From contig CANJLF010000007.1 of NCBI GenBank assembly GCA_947475295.1, forward strand, positions 55,358 through 119,357: a stretch of 64,000 bases of DNA. Direction: 5' to 3'. The DNA comes from Fidelibacterota bacterium (GTDB lineage Bacteria; Pseudomonadota; Alphaproteobacteria; Rhodospirillales; Rhodospirillaceae). Below, in pieces: positions 1 to 9,005 of the stretch. A program made the position numbers and the translations under genes. The notes under the pieces were generated by a model. It made no database searches. It saw nothing but the letters and a program-made list of their open reading frames with translations, and had not been told where the DNA came from. Each line of letters starts with the position of its first letter. The first letter of the stretch is position 1.

Positions 1-2406
1 TCCGACAAAGCCGTCGCCGGCGGCCATCCGCTCATGGACATTGTCGACGAATATAAGACGCTCAGTGTTTCCATCGACGAAGCCGGCGCGGTGCACGCCT
101 TCCATATTAAGACCGGCACGCCGCTTGAAATCCCGCCCTACGACCTTGGCGGCAAGACCCTGACGGCTTTTGCGCGCACACTGAACGGCCGCGATATTGC
201 TTATGGATTTTCGGACGGTTCCTTGCGTCTGGCCACCGTCAAGGTCGCCGGCGTGGTCATCAACACCACCGACGTGCCCGCCGGGCTGAAGCAACTGACG
301 CCCGAGGATTTCACCGACGGCAAGGCCGTCTATACCGCCGTCAGCGCCGACCAGACGCGACGAATCTCCGTCGATTTGGAGCTGGGCGAGGTGGATCAGG
401 TGGCGCCGGAAGGCACCGCCATTATCGCCGCCGACTATCGGCTGGGCGGATCGGCGGAGCGTCCGACGGTTTCCTTCGTAACCGTCGATGCCGCCGGGGT
501 GGGGCGCCTGTCCCGCAGTGAATCCAAGACCAACATGATGACCGGCGCGACCACGACGTCGCTGACGTCGTCGGAACTGCCGGGTCTGCCCAAGGGCGTG
601 GTGGTACGCAACGTGCTGATGACCGACCGGGCCGATCAGGTTTTTGTGATCGATGCCGGCGGCATCGTCTACCGCTACGACACCCGCGAATTCGAAGCGC
701 CGGTGTTGGCCGAGACCACCGACCTGCTGCCGGGCGACGTCACGGTCGGCGCCGTGAGCTTCTTGATCGGCCAGCAGTCCTTGGTCGTCGCCGGGTCCGA
801 CGGTTCGGTCAATGTGTTCTTCCGCCTACAGAAGGCCGAGGCCAAGACCGCCGACGGCTACATGCTGACCAAGGCCCATACGCTGGAGCCCCATACAGGC
901 GCGGTGGTCGCCATGGACGCGAGCCAGCGCGGCAAGATGTTCGTCACCGCCGCCGCTGACGGAGAGATTTGGCTGCGCCATCCCACGAGTGAGCAGGTGG
1001 TGCTGAAGCTGAAACCTGCGGAAGGTAAGCCCGCCTATCGCGCTGTGGCTTTGGCGCCGCGCGAAAACGGCATCCTGGCGGTGTCCGACGAGGGCAAGGT
1101 CTATGCCTGGGACATTTCCGCGCAGCACCCCGAGACCACGCTGACGACGATCTTCGGTAAGGTTTGGTACGAAGGTTACCCCGAGCCGGGCTACACGTGG
1201 CAATCCTCCGCCTCCACCGAGGCCTTCGAGCCGAAGTTCTCGCTGGTGCCTTTGATCTTCGGCACGCTCAAGGCGACGTTCTATTCGCTGCTGTTCGCGA
1301 TCCCCATCGCGCTGGGGGCTGCGATTTACACGTCGGAATTCGTCCACCACCGCGTGCGCGCGGTCGTAAAACCCACTATGGAGCTTATGGCCTCTCTGCC
1401 TTCGGTGGTCCTGGGCTTCATCGCCGCGCTGATTCTCGCGCCGATCATCGAGACCTGGATCGCGGCCGTGTTCTTTGCCTTCATCGTCATTCCCGCCGGA
1501 CTCTTTTTCAGCGCCTATCTGTGGCAGCTGCTGCCGGGACCCATCGCGCTGCGTTACGGCGACTTGCCGAAGTTCCTGCTGATCTTCGCGGCATTGGGGC
1601 TTTTCGGCTATCTCGCCGTCCTGGGGGCGCCGGCCTTTGAAGCGGTGTTTTTCGCGGGCGACTTGCATGCCTGGGCCAACGGCGCCATCGGCTCCAGCGT
1701 GCCCTTCACCGCTATGATCGCATTCCCGTTCGTGTTTCTTGCGCTCTATCTCAGCGCCGAGGAGACTGTCACGCGCTATTTAGGTTTCATCCTCAGGGGA
1801 CCTGACCGGACCCGCGCGGGCTTTACGGATCTTGCACGCTGGGTCGCGACGCTCGTCATCGCTGCCGCGCTCAGCTATGCGCTGGCCATGGTGCTTGTGG
1901 GCCTCGGCCTCGATCCGCGCGGCGGCGTGGTGTCGACCTACGTCCAGCGCAATACGCTGGTGGTCGGTTTCGCCATGGGCTTTGCCGTCATTCCCATCAT
2001 CTATACCATCTCGGAAGACGCGTTGAACACCGTGCCCGAACACTTGCGCGCGGCCTCGCTGGCGTGTGGCGCAACACCTTGGCAGACCGCCACCAACGTC
2101 ATCGTCCCCACGGCCATGAGCGGCATCTTCTCGGCCATCATGGTCGGCATGGGCCGCGCGGTCGGCGAAACCATGATCGTGGTCATGGCGGCGGGCAATA
2201 CACCGGTGATGGAATGGAACGTCTTCAACGGCCTGCGCGCGCTGTCGGCCAATATCGCCGTGGAGCTGTCGGAAGCAGTGCGCGATTCAACCTTATTCCG
2301 CATGCTTTTCCTCGCGGCACTCACGCTGTTTGTCATCACCTTTATCGTCAATACCCTGGCAGAAATGGTGCGCCAGCGCTTCCGTAAGCGCACGGCTCAA
2401 CTCTAA
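1..2406 (+). CDS. pstC: Phosphate ABC transporter permease PstC (5' partial)
   Basis: Inner-membrane permease half of the high-affinity phosphate importer PstSCAB. The reading frame is open from base 1, so the true start lies outside the window. About 390 N-terminal residues form a soluble beta-propeller-like domain with WD40-type repeats (for example residues HTGAVVAMD and ISAQHPETTL). A hydrophobic permease domain follows from about residue 400. The conserved cytoplasmic EAA loop is near the C-terminus (EHLRAASLACGATPWQT, then GRAVGETMIV). Family knowledge: long PstC forms with an N-terminal periplasmic or propeller extension occur in many proteobacteria, whereas E. coli PstC has about 320 residues. 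Six bases separate it from pstA, and pstB-phoU-phoB follow, so the assignment is firm. PstS is not in the window and may lie upstream. Confidence 0.93.
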   Translation, partial: SDKAVAGGHPLMDIVDEYKTLSVSIDEAGAVHAFHIKTGTPLEIPPYDLGGKTLTAFARTLNGRDIAYGFSDGSLRLATVKVAGVVINTTDVPAGLKQLTPEDFTDGKAVYTAVSADQTRRISVDLELGEVDQVAPEGTAIIAADYRLGGSAERPTVSFVTVDAAGVGRLSRSESKTNMMTGATTTSLTSSELPGLPKGVVVRNVLMTDRADQVFVIDAGGIVYRYDTREFEAPVLAETTDLLPGDVTVGAVSFLIGQQSLVVAGSDGSVNVFFRLQKAEAKTADGYMLTKAHTLEPHTGAVVAMDASQRGKMFVTAAADGEIWLRHPTSEQVVLKLKPAEGKPAYRAVALAPRENGILAVSDEGKVYAWDISAQHPETTLTTIFGKVWYEGYPEPGYTWQSSASTEAFEPKFSLVPLIFGTLKATFYSLLFAIPIALGAAIYTSEFVHHRVRAVVKPTMELMASLPSVVLGFIAALILAPIIETWIAAVFFAFIVIPAGLFFSAYLWQLLPGPIALRYGDLPKFLLIFAALGLFGYLAVLGAPAFEAVFFAGDLHAWANGAIGSSVPFTAMIAFPFVFLALYLSAEETVTRYLGFILRGPDRTRAGFTDLARWVATLVIAAALSYALAMVLVGLGLDPRGGVVSTYVQRNTLVVGFAMGFAVIPIIYTISEDALNTVPEHLRAASLACGATPWQTATNVIVPTAMSGIFSAIMVGMGRAVGETMIVVMAAGNTPVMEWNVFNGLRALSANIAVELSEAVRDSTLFRMLFLAALTLFVITFIVNTLAEMVRQRFRKRTAQL

Positions 2407-2412
2407 CCGGCT

Positions 2413-4155
2413 ATGATGAGTGCCATGACCGAGACCGTCGCAGCGCCCGCCGATACTGTCCCCATGTCCCAGAGCGCGGGCCGGCGTACCGATCTACGCA
2501 GCCGCGGCGAACCGGCGTTGTGGAGCCTGGGCGGCGCGCTGGCCATCGGCGTCGTTATGATTCTCGGTTTCCTGGTGCTGGTGTTCTCCAACGGCGTTGC
2601 GACATTCATTCCCAAGCCGCTGACGGTCGTCACCGCCATCGACGGCACCGTGACGGCGGGCGAACCTTTCCGTAGTGAACTTTACAAGCCGACACCGGAG
2701 GAGATCGCCACGCTCACGCCCGATTGGCAGGAGCGCATCAAGGCTGAGAACGGTTATGCCTCGCGCACGCTTTATCGCATGGGCAATTTCGACATCTACG
2801 GCGAGGACTTTCGCTGGGTACCCGATTTCGCCGTCGCCAAGTTCGAACAGCCGAAGAACCTCCTGTTCTTCGAGCGTATGGAGTGGGGCGCTTTCGTCGG
2901 CACCGTCAAAAGCTTCAAGATCGACGGCGTTGATCAGGCCTTCGCCGGCTTGGGCGATCCCAAATTCACCAAGGTTCACGCGGACTCCCGGGAGCGGGCC
3001 GAGGCGATCCGTAATATCGAGCGCGGCGATATCGGTGCTATCAATCATGCGCTGGACGTCGAACGTTTGGCCCTGCGCAAGATTGAGCTGAGTGCGGGGC
3101 GCAACAGTGCGGAATTCAAGGCGGCGCAGGACCGCCTCAATTCCGTCAGCGGCGATCTGCAAAAGCGCTATGACGCACTCACTGCCGAAGTGCAGAAGCT
3201 CCGCGCCGCCAACGCCGGCAATACCCTGACCCTGGCCGAGATAGGCGGGCGCGAAAAGACCATTGAGTTTTCATATCTGGTGCGCGCCTATGCCGCCAAC
3301 GATATGAACTTGGCCCAGACCCTCGGCGTCTATTTCTCGCGCTGGTGGGAGTTCCTCTCGGCCGAGCCACGCGAAGCCAATACCGAAGGCGGCGTGTTCC
3401 CGGCGATCTTCGGCACGGCAGCCATGACGCTGCTGATGGTGATTGTGGTGGCGCCCTTCGGCGTCCTCACCGCGCTGTACTTGCGCGAATACGCCAAGCA
3501 AGGCCGCCTGGTATCCTTCGTACGCATTTCAGTCAACAATCTGGCCGGCGTGCCGTCGATTGTGTATGGCGTGTTTGGTCTCGGCTTCTTCGCCTATATG
3601 CTGGGCGGCTCGATTGACTCGTTATTTTATCCTGAGCGCCTGCCGAACCCGACCTTCGGCACCGGCGGCCTGTTGTGGGCGGCGCTGACGCTGGCGCTGC
3701 TGACCGTGCCGGTCGTCATCGTCGCCACCGAAGAGGCCCTGGCAGCCGTGCCGCGCTCGACGCGCGAAGGCTCGCTGGCCTGCGGCGCCTCCAAGTGGCA
3801 GACCATCAGGTACATCGTGCTGCCGCGGGCCATGCCGGGTGTCATGACTGGCGTTATCCTCGCCATGGCTCGCGGCGCCGGCGAAGTGGCTCCCTTGATG
3901 CTGGTGGGCGTCGTCAAGCTGGCGCCGCAGCTTCCCGTAGACGGCATTTTCCCCTTCGTGCACCTGGAGCGCAGCTTCATGCACCTGGGCTTTCACATCT
4001 TCGACGTGGGATTCCAGTCCCGCAATGCCGAGGCCGGCAAGCCCATGGTGTTTGTCACTACGGTGCTGCTGATCGCCCTGGTCACGCTTGTCAATGCCAC
4101 GGCGATTATCGTGCGCAGCCGGCTGAAGAAAAGATTCGCCGGGAGCCAATTTTAG
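2413..4155 (+). CDS. pstA: Phosphate ABC transporter permease PstA, long form
   Basis: Second permease subunit of the phosphate importer, 580 residues against about 290 in E. coli. One membrane segment lies near residues 37-62. A long, partly helical extracytoplasmic region follows (about 65-320), of the DUF3333 type often found in alphaproteobacterial PstA. The permease domain occupies about 330-575. The EAA-type loop reads [19 protein letters not shown], followed by [14 protein letters not shown]. Three in-frame ATGs lie close together (2413, 2416, 2425), so the exact start is uncertain. The gene sits 6 bp after pstC and 8 bp before pstB, in one operon. Confidence 0.95.
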   Translation: MMSAMTETVAAPADTVPMSQSAGRRTDLRSRGEPALWSLGGALAIGVVMILGFLVLVFSNGVATFIPKPLTVVTAIDGTVTAGEPFRSELYKPTPEEIATLTPDWQERIKAENGYASRTLYRMGNFDIYGEDFRWVPDFAVAKFEQPKNLLFFERMEWGAFVGTVKSFKIDGVDQAFAGLGDPKFTKVHADSRERAEAIRNIERGDIGAINHALDVERLALRKIELSAGRNSAEFKAAQDRLNSVSGDLQKRYDALTAEVQKLRAANAGNTLTLAEIGGREKTIEFSYLVRAYAANDMNLAQTLGVYFSRWWEFLSAEPREANTEGGVFPAIFGTAAMTLLMVIVVAPFGVLTALYLREYAKQGRLVSFVRISVNNLAGVPSIVYGVFGLGFFAYMLGGSIDSLFYPERLPNPTFGTGGLLWAALTLALLTVPVVIVATEEALAAVPRSTREGSLACGASKWQTIRYIVLPRAMPGVMTGVILAMARGAGEVAPLMLVGVVKLAPQLPVDGIFPFVHLERSFMHLGFHIFDVGFQSRNAEAGKPMVFVTTVLLIALVTLVNATAIIVRSRLKKRFAGSQF

Positions 4156-4163
4156 GAGTCGCC

Positions 4164-4997
4164 ATGAACATGGAATCCATTTCACCCATCCGCCCGGATA
4201 ACAATTTCGAGAGCACGGTCTACCACCTGAAGACCGGCGGCAACGGCACGATCTTGGAAATCAACAACCTGCGCCTGTGGTACGGCGCCGCGCAGGCGCT
4301 GAATAATGTGCAGATGACGGTCGAAAAGGGCCTCGTCACCGCGCTGATCGGCCCGTCGGGCTGCGGCAAGTCCACGCTGCTGCGCTGTATCAACCGCATG
4401 AACGATCTGGTCGATGGCCTTAAGATCGAAGGCGAAATCAGGCTGCACAGCGAAGATATTTACAATCGCGGGGCCGACGTTATCGCTCTGCGCAAGCGCA
4501 TGGGCATGGTCTTCCAGAAGCCCAATCCGTTCCCCATGTCGATCTATGAGAACGTGATCTATCCCTTGAAGGTCGACGGCGTGAATGACAAGGCGTTCCT
4601 GGCCGAAACCTGCGAACGCGCGCTGAAAGCCTCGGCGCTGTGGAACGAAGTCAAAGACCGTCTAGATCAAAGCGCCTTGGGCATGTCGGGCGGCCAGCAG
4701 CAGCGCCTGTGCATCGCGCGCGCCATTGCGGCCGATCCGGAAGTCTTGCTGATGGACGAGCCTTGCTCGGCCCTGGACCCCATCGCAACCGCCAAGATCG
4801 AAGACCTGATCAACGAACTGGCGGGGCAATACACGGTCGTGATCGTGACTCATAACATGCAGCAGGCGGCGCGCGTTTCCGACAACACCGCCTTTATGTA
4901 CTTAGGGAGACTGATTGAATACGGCGATACGGAAGTCATCTTCCAGACGCCGAAGTCCGGCAAGACACAAGACTACGTCACCGGCCGTTTTGGCTAA
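4164..4997 (+). CDS. pstB: Phosphate ABC transporter ATPase PstB
   Basis: Cytoplasmic ATPase that powers phosphate import through PstCA. The 277-residue protein has Walker [10 protein letters not shown], the ABC signature [10 protein letters not shown], Walker [14 protein letters not shown] and the switch histidine in VIVTHNMQQ. The frame stays open much further upstream, but the ATG at 4164 is preceded by AGGAG (4154-4158). It gives the normal family length and begins just after the pstA stop, so it is the chosen start. The C-terminal DYVTGRFG is typical of PstB. Confidence 0.97.
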   Translation: MNMESISPIRPDNNFESTVYHLKTGGNGTILEINNLRLWYGAAQALNNVQMTVEKGLVTALIGPSGCGKSTLLRCINRMNDLVDGLKIEGEIRLHSEDIYNRGADVIALRKRMGMVFQKPNPFPMSIYENVIYPLKVDGVNDKAFLAETCERALKASALWNEVKDRLDQSALGMSGGQQQRLCIARAIAADPEVLLMDEPCSALDPIATAKIEDLINELAGQYTVVIVTHNMQQAARVSDNTAFMYLGRLIEYGDTEVIFQTPKSGKTQDYVTGRFG

Positions 4998-5016
4998 GAC
5001 TGCAGTGGAATAGGTA

Positions 5017-5781
5017 ATGGGCTCGCTCGAACAAAACCCGCCGCTTTATAGCGCCAGTGAACCGCACGGCAACCGCTCCATCGGAGCGGAACTGTCGACG
5101 CTGTCCGGGCGCTTGGCGGTCATGGGCGGGCTTGCCGAAGTGCAATTAGCGGCTGCGGTTGAGGCGTTGGCGACGCGCGATTCCGAAGCGGCGGCCCGCG
5201 TCATCGCCGGCGACGAAGCGGTGGACGATCTGGAGACCGAGGTCAACAGCCGCGCCATGCGCCTTCTGACTCTGCATGCGCCCGTGGCGGCCGATCTGCG
5301 CGAGATCGTGGGCGCCTTGAAGATTTCCGCGAATGTGGAGCGCATCGGCGATTACGCCGCCAACGTCGCCAAGCGCTCGGTCATCGTCAACGAATACCCG
5401 CCCGTGCCTTCGGTGGGCGGGGTCATCGAGCTGGGCCATCTTGTGCGCCAATACGTGCAGAATACCTTCGACGCCTATGCCGAGCGCGACATCGCCAAGG
5501 CCGAAGCGGTCTGGCGCGGCGACGCCGACATCGATGCGCTGCATACCAGCGTTTTCCAGAATTTGCTGTCGGACATGCTCGTGGAATCAGACCACGTGCT
5601 GTCCTGCACGCATTTATTGTTCGCCATCAAGAATTTCGAACGCATCGGCGATCACGCCACTAATATCGCCGAAACCATACAATTTCTTGTGGCGGGGACG
5701 CATATGGCTGAAAAGCGACCCAAACGCGCCGCGACAGCTGCCCCCACTGACGCCTATAATGTACTTGGAGAGCAAACATGA
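5017..5781 (+). CDS. phoU: Phosphate signalling regulator PhoU
   Basis: Cytoplasmic adaptor that couples PstSCAB transport state to the PhoR-PhoB two-component system and restrains phosphate uptake. The 254-residue protein is all-helical, with two tandem PhoU repeats. Each repeat carries the hallmark acidic/arginine metal-binding motif: NVERIGDYAANVAK at about residue 107 and NFERIGDHATNIAE at about 207. It lies 19 bp after pstB, and its stop overlaps the phoB start by 4 bases (ATGA), which suggests translational coupling. Confidence 0.96.
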   Translation: MGSLEQNPPLYSASEPHGNRSIGAELSTLSGRLAVMGGLAEVQLAAAVEALATRDSEAAARVIAGDEAVDDLETEVNSRAMRLLTLHAPVAADLREIVGALKISANVERIGDYAANVAKRSVIVNEYPPVPSVGGVIELGHLVRQYVQNTFDAYAERDIAKAEAVWRGDADIDALHTSVFQNLLSDMLVESDHVLSCTHLLFAIKNFERIGDHATNIAETIQFLVAGTHMAEKRPKRAATAAPTDAYNVLGEQT

Positions 5782-6479
5782 AGCCGACAGTCATGATCGT
5801 CGAGGACGAAGCTTCGTTGGTAACGATGCTGCGGTATAACCTCGAGAAAGAAGGCTATAACGTCACCGAGGCCAGCGACGGCGAGGAAGCCGTGACGGTG
5901 GCCGACGAAACGCCGCCCGATGCCGTGATCCTCGACTGGATGCTACCGCGCATGTCCGGCATCGAAGTCTGCCGCCAGCTGCGCCGCAAGTCCGAAACCC
6001 GCACGGTGCCGATCATCATGCTGACGGCGCGCAGCGAGGAGACCGACAAAGTGCGCGGCCTTAACGTCGGCGCCGACGACTACATGACAAAGCCGTTCTC
6101 CATGCCCGAGCTGGTGGCCCGCGTGCGCGCGCTCCTACGGCGCGCGAAGCCCTCGCAATCCAAGGGTCTGCTGACCTTCGGCGACATTCAACTCGACCTC
6201 GATGCCCACCGCGTCAGCCGCAGCGGCAAATACATCCACCTCGGCCCTACCGAATTCCGTCTGCTGCAATATTTGATGGAGCGACCCGGCACCGTGTTCA
6301 GCCGCGAGGAATTGCTCAACGGCGTGTGGGGTCCGGACATTTACGTCGAGCCGCGTACGGTCGATGTGCATATCAGGCGCTTGCGTAAGGCGCTGAACAT
6401 CGAGAACGGCGCCGATGTTGTTCGTACGGTACGTGCAGCCGGCTACGCGCTGGACAGTAGCGGCGATCAGGCGGCGTAA
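5778..6479 (+). CDS. phoB: Phosphate regulon response regulator PhoB
   Basis: DNA-binding response regulator that activates Pho-box promoters under phosphate limitation. The 233-residue protein has a receiver domain (about 1-120) with the acidic pair in VEDEA, the phospho-acceptor Asp in ILDWMLPRMSG, the conserved Thr in IIMLTARSEE and Lys in DYMTKPFSMPEL. A winged-helix OmpR/PhoB output domain follows (about 130-227: GPTEFRLLQYLMERPG, VDVHIRRLRKAL, VRTVRAAGYAL). It is translationally coupled to phoU. No phoR kinase is visible in the window. Confidence 0.96.
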   Translation: MKPTVMIVEDEASLVTMLRYNLEKEGYNVTEASDGEEAVTVADETPPDAVILDWMLPRMSGIEVCRQLRRKSETRTVPIIMLTARSEETDKVRGLNVGADDYMTKPFSMPELVARVRALLRRAKPSQSKGLLTFGDIQLDLDAHRVSRSGKYIHLGPTEFRLLQYLMERPGTVFSREELLNGVWGPDIYVEPRTVDVHIRRLRKALNIENGADVVRTVRAAGYALDSSGDQAA

Positions 6480-6678
6480 CTGTTACACACGCCTTGATTC
6501 CACACCTATGAGTGCGTGAGGTCTGCGCGCCTGCGACTTATGCGGGCGAATATGCGGCAAGCTTGCCACACCTGCCGTCGAAGCGGCGCAGTTCCCCGAA
6601 CTTTTCTAGCAACATCGCGTTGGCTCCCCGTGCGGACATTGCCGCACGTTCGTTGGGGCAAACAACATGGAGCTTGTA

Positions 6679-7362
6679 ATGAAGAACATGAAATTCGCGC
6701 TATTGTATGTTGTGGCCGGACTTTCAGTATCGGCGACGGCGTCAACGGCGTTCGCGCAGAATTATCCCGACGCTAATGCTTACATCAGCCTGGGCGGCGG
6801 CGCGAGCATGCCAGACAGCTCGAGTGTGAATTACACAAATGGCGTAGGCACAACCCTCAACGGCAAAACCTCATTTGACACCGGCTACATCCTCTCGGGC
6901 GCGGTGGGTTATCGCTGGTTCAGCGGCATGCGCACTGAAGTTGAATTCAATTACCGCCGCTCCAACGTGAATGCCATTGCCGGCGCTTCGGCGGCGGGCC
7001 GCCAGAAAGTCATGGGTCTCATGGGCAATATTTTATTCGAAGTCGGCGACATCGGCGGCTTCCGTCCCTACGTCGGCGGGGGCGCCGGTGTGGGTTGGAA
7101 TACGTGGAGCAACGTGCAGGGCGGCGCTTCGCTGACCTTCCCGGCGGGCACGGCCCTTTATGATGATAAGCGCGATCCTGCGCTCCAATGGCAGGGCATT
7201 GCCGGCGTGTCGCACGCCGTTTCCGATAGCGTGGAAGTGTTTGCGGAGTACCGCTATATCGGCCTGCAGAACAACAAGTTCGCGTCCACCACTGTCGGAT
7301 CGGCTTCAGGCCACAGCGATCGCAGCCACAATGCACTGGCCGGCGTGCGCTTTAATTTCTAA
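6679..7362 (+). CDS. Outer-membrane beta-barrel protein (OmpA/Opa-like)
   Basis: Predicted 227-residue small outer-membrane barrel. It has an N-terminal signal peptide (hydrophobic stretch, then STAFAQ). Alternating amphipathic strands include GYRWFSGMRTEVEFNYR, VGDIGGFRPYVGGGAGVG and VEVFAEYRYIGLQ, and the C-terminal residue is Phe (GVRFNF) as in barrels inserted by BamA. The frame opens at ATG 6667, but ATG 6679 has GGAG at 6669-6672 with ideal spacing and is preferred. A strong terminator follows. Substrate and function are unknown. Proteins of this type act as adhesins or structural porins. Confidence 0.8.
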   Translation: MKNMKFALLYVVAGLSVSATASTAFAQNYPDANAYISLGGGASMPDSSSVNYTNGVGTTLNGKTSFDTGYILSGAVGYRWFSGMRTEVEFNYRRSNVNAIAGASAAGRQKVMGLMGNILFEVGDIGGFRPYVGGGAGVGWNTWSNVQGGASLTFPAGTALYDDKRDPALQWQGIAGVSHAVSDSVEVFAEYRYIGLQNNKFASTTVGSASGHSDRSHNALAGVRFNF

Positions 7363-7378
7363 AGCTACAGATGAGGGC

Positions 7379-7417
7379 AATCCCTCCGCGGGCAATGACA
7401 CGCGGAGGGATTTCTGT
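7379..7417. terminator. Bidirectional intrinsic terminator between the barrel gene and apt
   Basis: A perfect 12-bp stem (arms 7379-7390 and 7401-7412) with a 10-base loop is followed by a T-rich stretch. It lies between two convergent genes and can serve both. Confidence 0.85.
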
Positions 7418-7936
7418 TTAATCGCTGTCGTAGCTGAGCAAGGCCTGGAAGGGCATGTCGAGCTTGGCGCGGCCCTTCAGGAACGAAAGCTCGATGATCG
7501 CCAGCGAGCCGACCACCTCAGCGCCGGACGATCGCACCAGGGCCGCGGCGGCCATCATCGTTCCGCCCGTGGCCAGCAGATCGTCGACAATGACGACACG
7601 TTGACCGGGCTTCACCGCATCTTCCTGGATCTCAATGACGTCGGTGCCGTATTCCAAACCGTAAGAATGTGATCTGACTTTGCCCGGCAGCTTGCCTGAT
7701 TTGCGGATCATGGTAATGCCGCACTTCAAGGGAATGGCGACTGGCGCGGCGACCAGAAAACCGCGCGCATCGATGGCCGCCAGCACGTCGGGTTTCCACG
7801 GCTTTAGGATCTCCGTCATGCGCTGAACGGCCGTGCTCCACGCCTCGGGGTGGATTAGCAGCGTCGAAATGTCGAAAAAATTGATGCCCGGCTTTGGAAA
7901 ATCGGCAATCTGGCGAACGTGTTTTTTGAGGTCCAT
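7418..7936 (-). CDS. apt: Adenine phosphoribosyltransferase
   Basis: Purine salvage enzyme: adenine + PRPP gives AMP + diphosphate, in the cytoplasm. The 172-residue length is normal for Apt. It has the N-terminal FPKPGINFFDIS, the family motif RGFLVAAPVA and the PRPP-binding loop VVIVDDLLATGGT. It runs convergently to the barrel gene and divergently from the DUF350 gene. Confidence 0.95.
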   Translation of the reverse strand: MDLKKHVRQIADFPKPGINFFDISTLLIHPEAWSTAVQRMTEILKPWKPDVLAAIDARGFLVAAPVAIPLKCGITMIRKSGKLPGKVRSHSYGLEYGTDVIEIQEDAVKPGQRVVIVDDLLATGGTMMAAAALVRSSGAEVVGSLAIIELSFLKGRAKLDMPFQALLSYDSD

Positions 7937-8050
7937 ATTAAGTAGGCATCCCTTGTCATAGAGTTGTTACAAGATTAAATGGATTTTGCACCTCGCCGCC
8001 AGTCTTTATCGGTTAGGATGGCAGCGCTTTAGCCCAATCCCGGAGGCGCA

Positions 8051-8443
8051 ATGTTCGCGGATCTCCCGCTCTATCTGGCTTTCCTCGGCACCGCCGTAGG
8101 GCTACTCGTGGTGGCCATGGCGATTTACGTCATGATCACGCCTTATCACGAAATCCGGCTGATCCGCGCCGGCAACCGCGCGGCGGCTTACAGTTTTGGC
8201 GGCACCGCCATCGGCATGGCGATTGTGCTGTACAGCACCGCGTCCAGCACCTTCGAGGTCGTGGATCTGGCGGCCTGGGGCGGCATTGGGTTGATCGGCC
8301 AGATCCTGGTTTTCCTACTGGTCTCTCTCATGATCCCGGGTCTGAGGCAGGGCCTGGAAGACGACCGCGAAGCCTACGGAATTCTCTTAGGTACGTTGTC
8401 CATCGCCATGGGCATCCTCAACGCCGGAGCGCTCAGTGCATAA
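8051..8443 (+). CDS. DUF350 family inner-membrane protein
   Basis: Small (130 aa) four-helix membrane protein of the DUF350 family (YjfL-like). Hydrophobic segments lie at about residues 8-28, 48-66, 75-95 and 110-127. The family-typical polar turn ITPYHEIRLIRAGNRAAAYSFGG follows the first helix. Its 3' end overlaps the next gene by 8 bases. DUF350 genes commonly accompany YgiB (DUF1190) and YgiC-like glutathionylspermidine-synthase-fold genes, exactly the order seen here. The biochemical role is unknown. Confidence 0.88.
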   Translation: MFADLPLYLAFLGTAVGLLVVAMAIYVMITPYHEIRLIRAGNRAAAYSFGGTAIGMAIVLYSTASSTFEVVDLAAWGGIGLIGQILVFLLVSLMIPGLRQGLEDDREAYGILLGTLSIAMGILNAGALSA

Positions 8444-9002
8444 ACCCAGAATGCGTAAATCCAAATATGTGACGCTGCTGCTGGCAGGCGTGGCCATGAC
8501 TGCCTTGTCGGGCTGCGACCAGCACGACATGACCAAGGACGCGACGCTCTTTAGCGATCCGGCTGCCTGCGCCCAGGAAATGGACGCCGCTGATTGCAAC
8601 AAAGGCTTCGACGCCGCCAAGGAAGAACACGCCAAGGAAGCGCCCAAGTATCCAACGCAAGCCGACTGCGAAGCCGCCGGCTTCCAGCGCTGTGAAGTCA
8701 CGGCGGTGCGTAATGCTGAGGGCGGGTCCAGCAGTTTCTTCATGCCGATGATGATGGGCTACATGATGAGCCGCGCCTTCAGCGGCGGCGGATACGGCTA
8801 TGGTCCAGGTGCTGGTTATGGCGGCGGCGCTAGCCGTCCGGTCTACGCCGACCGCAACGGTTATCTCTATACCGGCGGCACGACGGTTGGAAAAGTTCCG
8901 CCGGGCACGACCTCGCTGGGCACGGCGGGCGTGCCGATGCGCAACGTCGCGCGCGGCGGCTTCGGCGCCAGCGCCAGCCGCTACAGTGGCGGCGGTTCAT
9001 AA
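8436..9002 (+). CDS. DUF1190 (YgiB/YjfM-like) lipoprotein
   Basis: Predicted 188-residue outer-envelope lipoprotein of the DUF1190 family. The N-terminus has a hydrophobic signal ending in the lipobox LSGC. The body has family-typical paired Cys residues (AACAQEM, ADCNKGF, ADCEAAGFQRCE), then a Gly/Tyr-rich, low-complexity second half. The GTG start at 8436 has GGAG 6 bases upstream, inside the end of the DUF350 gene, and is preferred over ATG 8451. It is part of a three-gene unit with the DUF350 gene and the YgiC-like gene. Confidence 0.85.
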   Translation: MHKPRMRKSKYVTLLLAGVAMTALSGCDQHDMTKDATLFSDPAACAQEMDAADCNKGFDAAKEEHAKEAPKYPTQADCEAAGFQRCEVTAVRNAEGGSSSFFMPMMMGYMMSRAFSGGGYGYGPGAGYGGGASRPVYADRNGYLYTGGTTVGKVPPGTTSLGTAGVPMRNVARGGFGASASRYSGGGS

Positions 9003-9005
9003 GTC

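Noticed and set aside
826..1668. Long antisense open frame (280 codons) over pstC
   Set aside because: It lies opposite a clear PstC frame, with Arg/Gln/His-rich composition typical of antisense frames in GC-rich DNA.
7953..7970. Possible Pho box between apt and the DUF350 gene (TTGTCAT, 4-base spacer, TTGTTAC)
   Set aside because: The first half-site fits well but the second matches only about 4 of 7 positions. It is too weak to call without other Pho-box sites for comparison.
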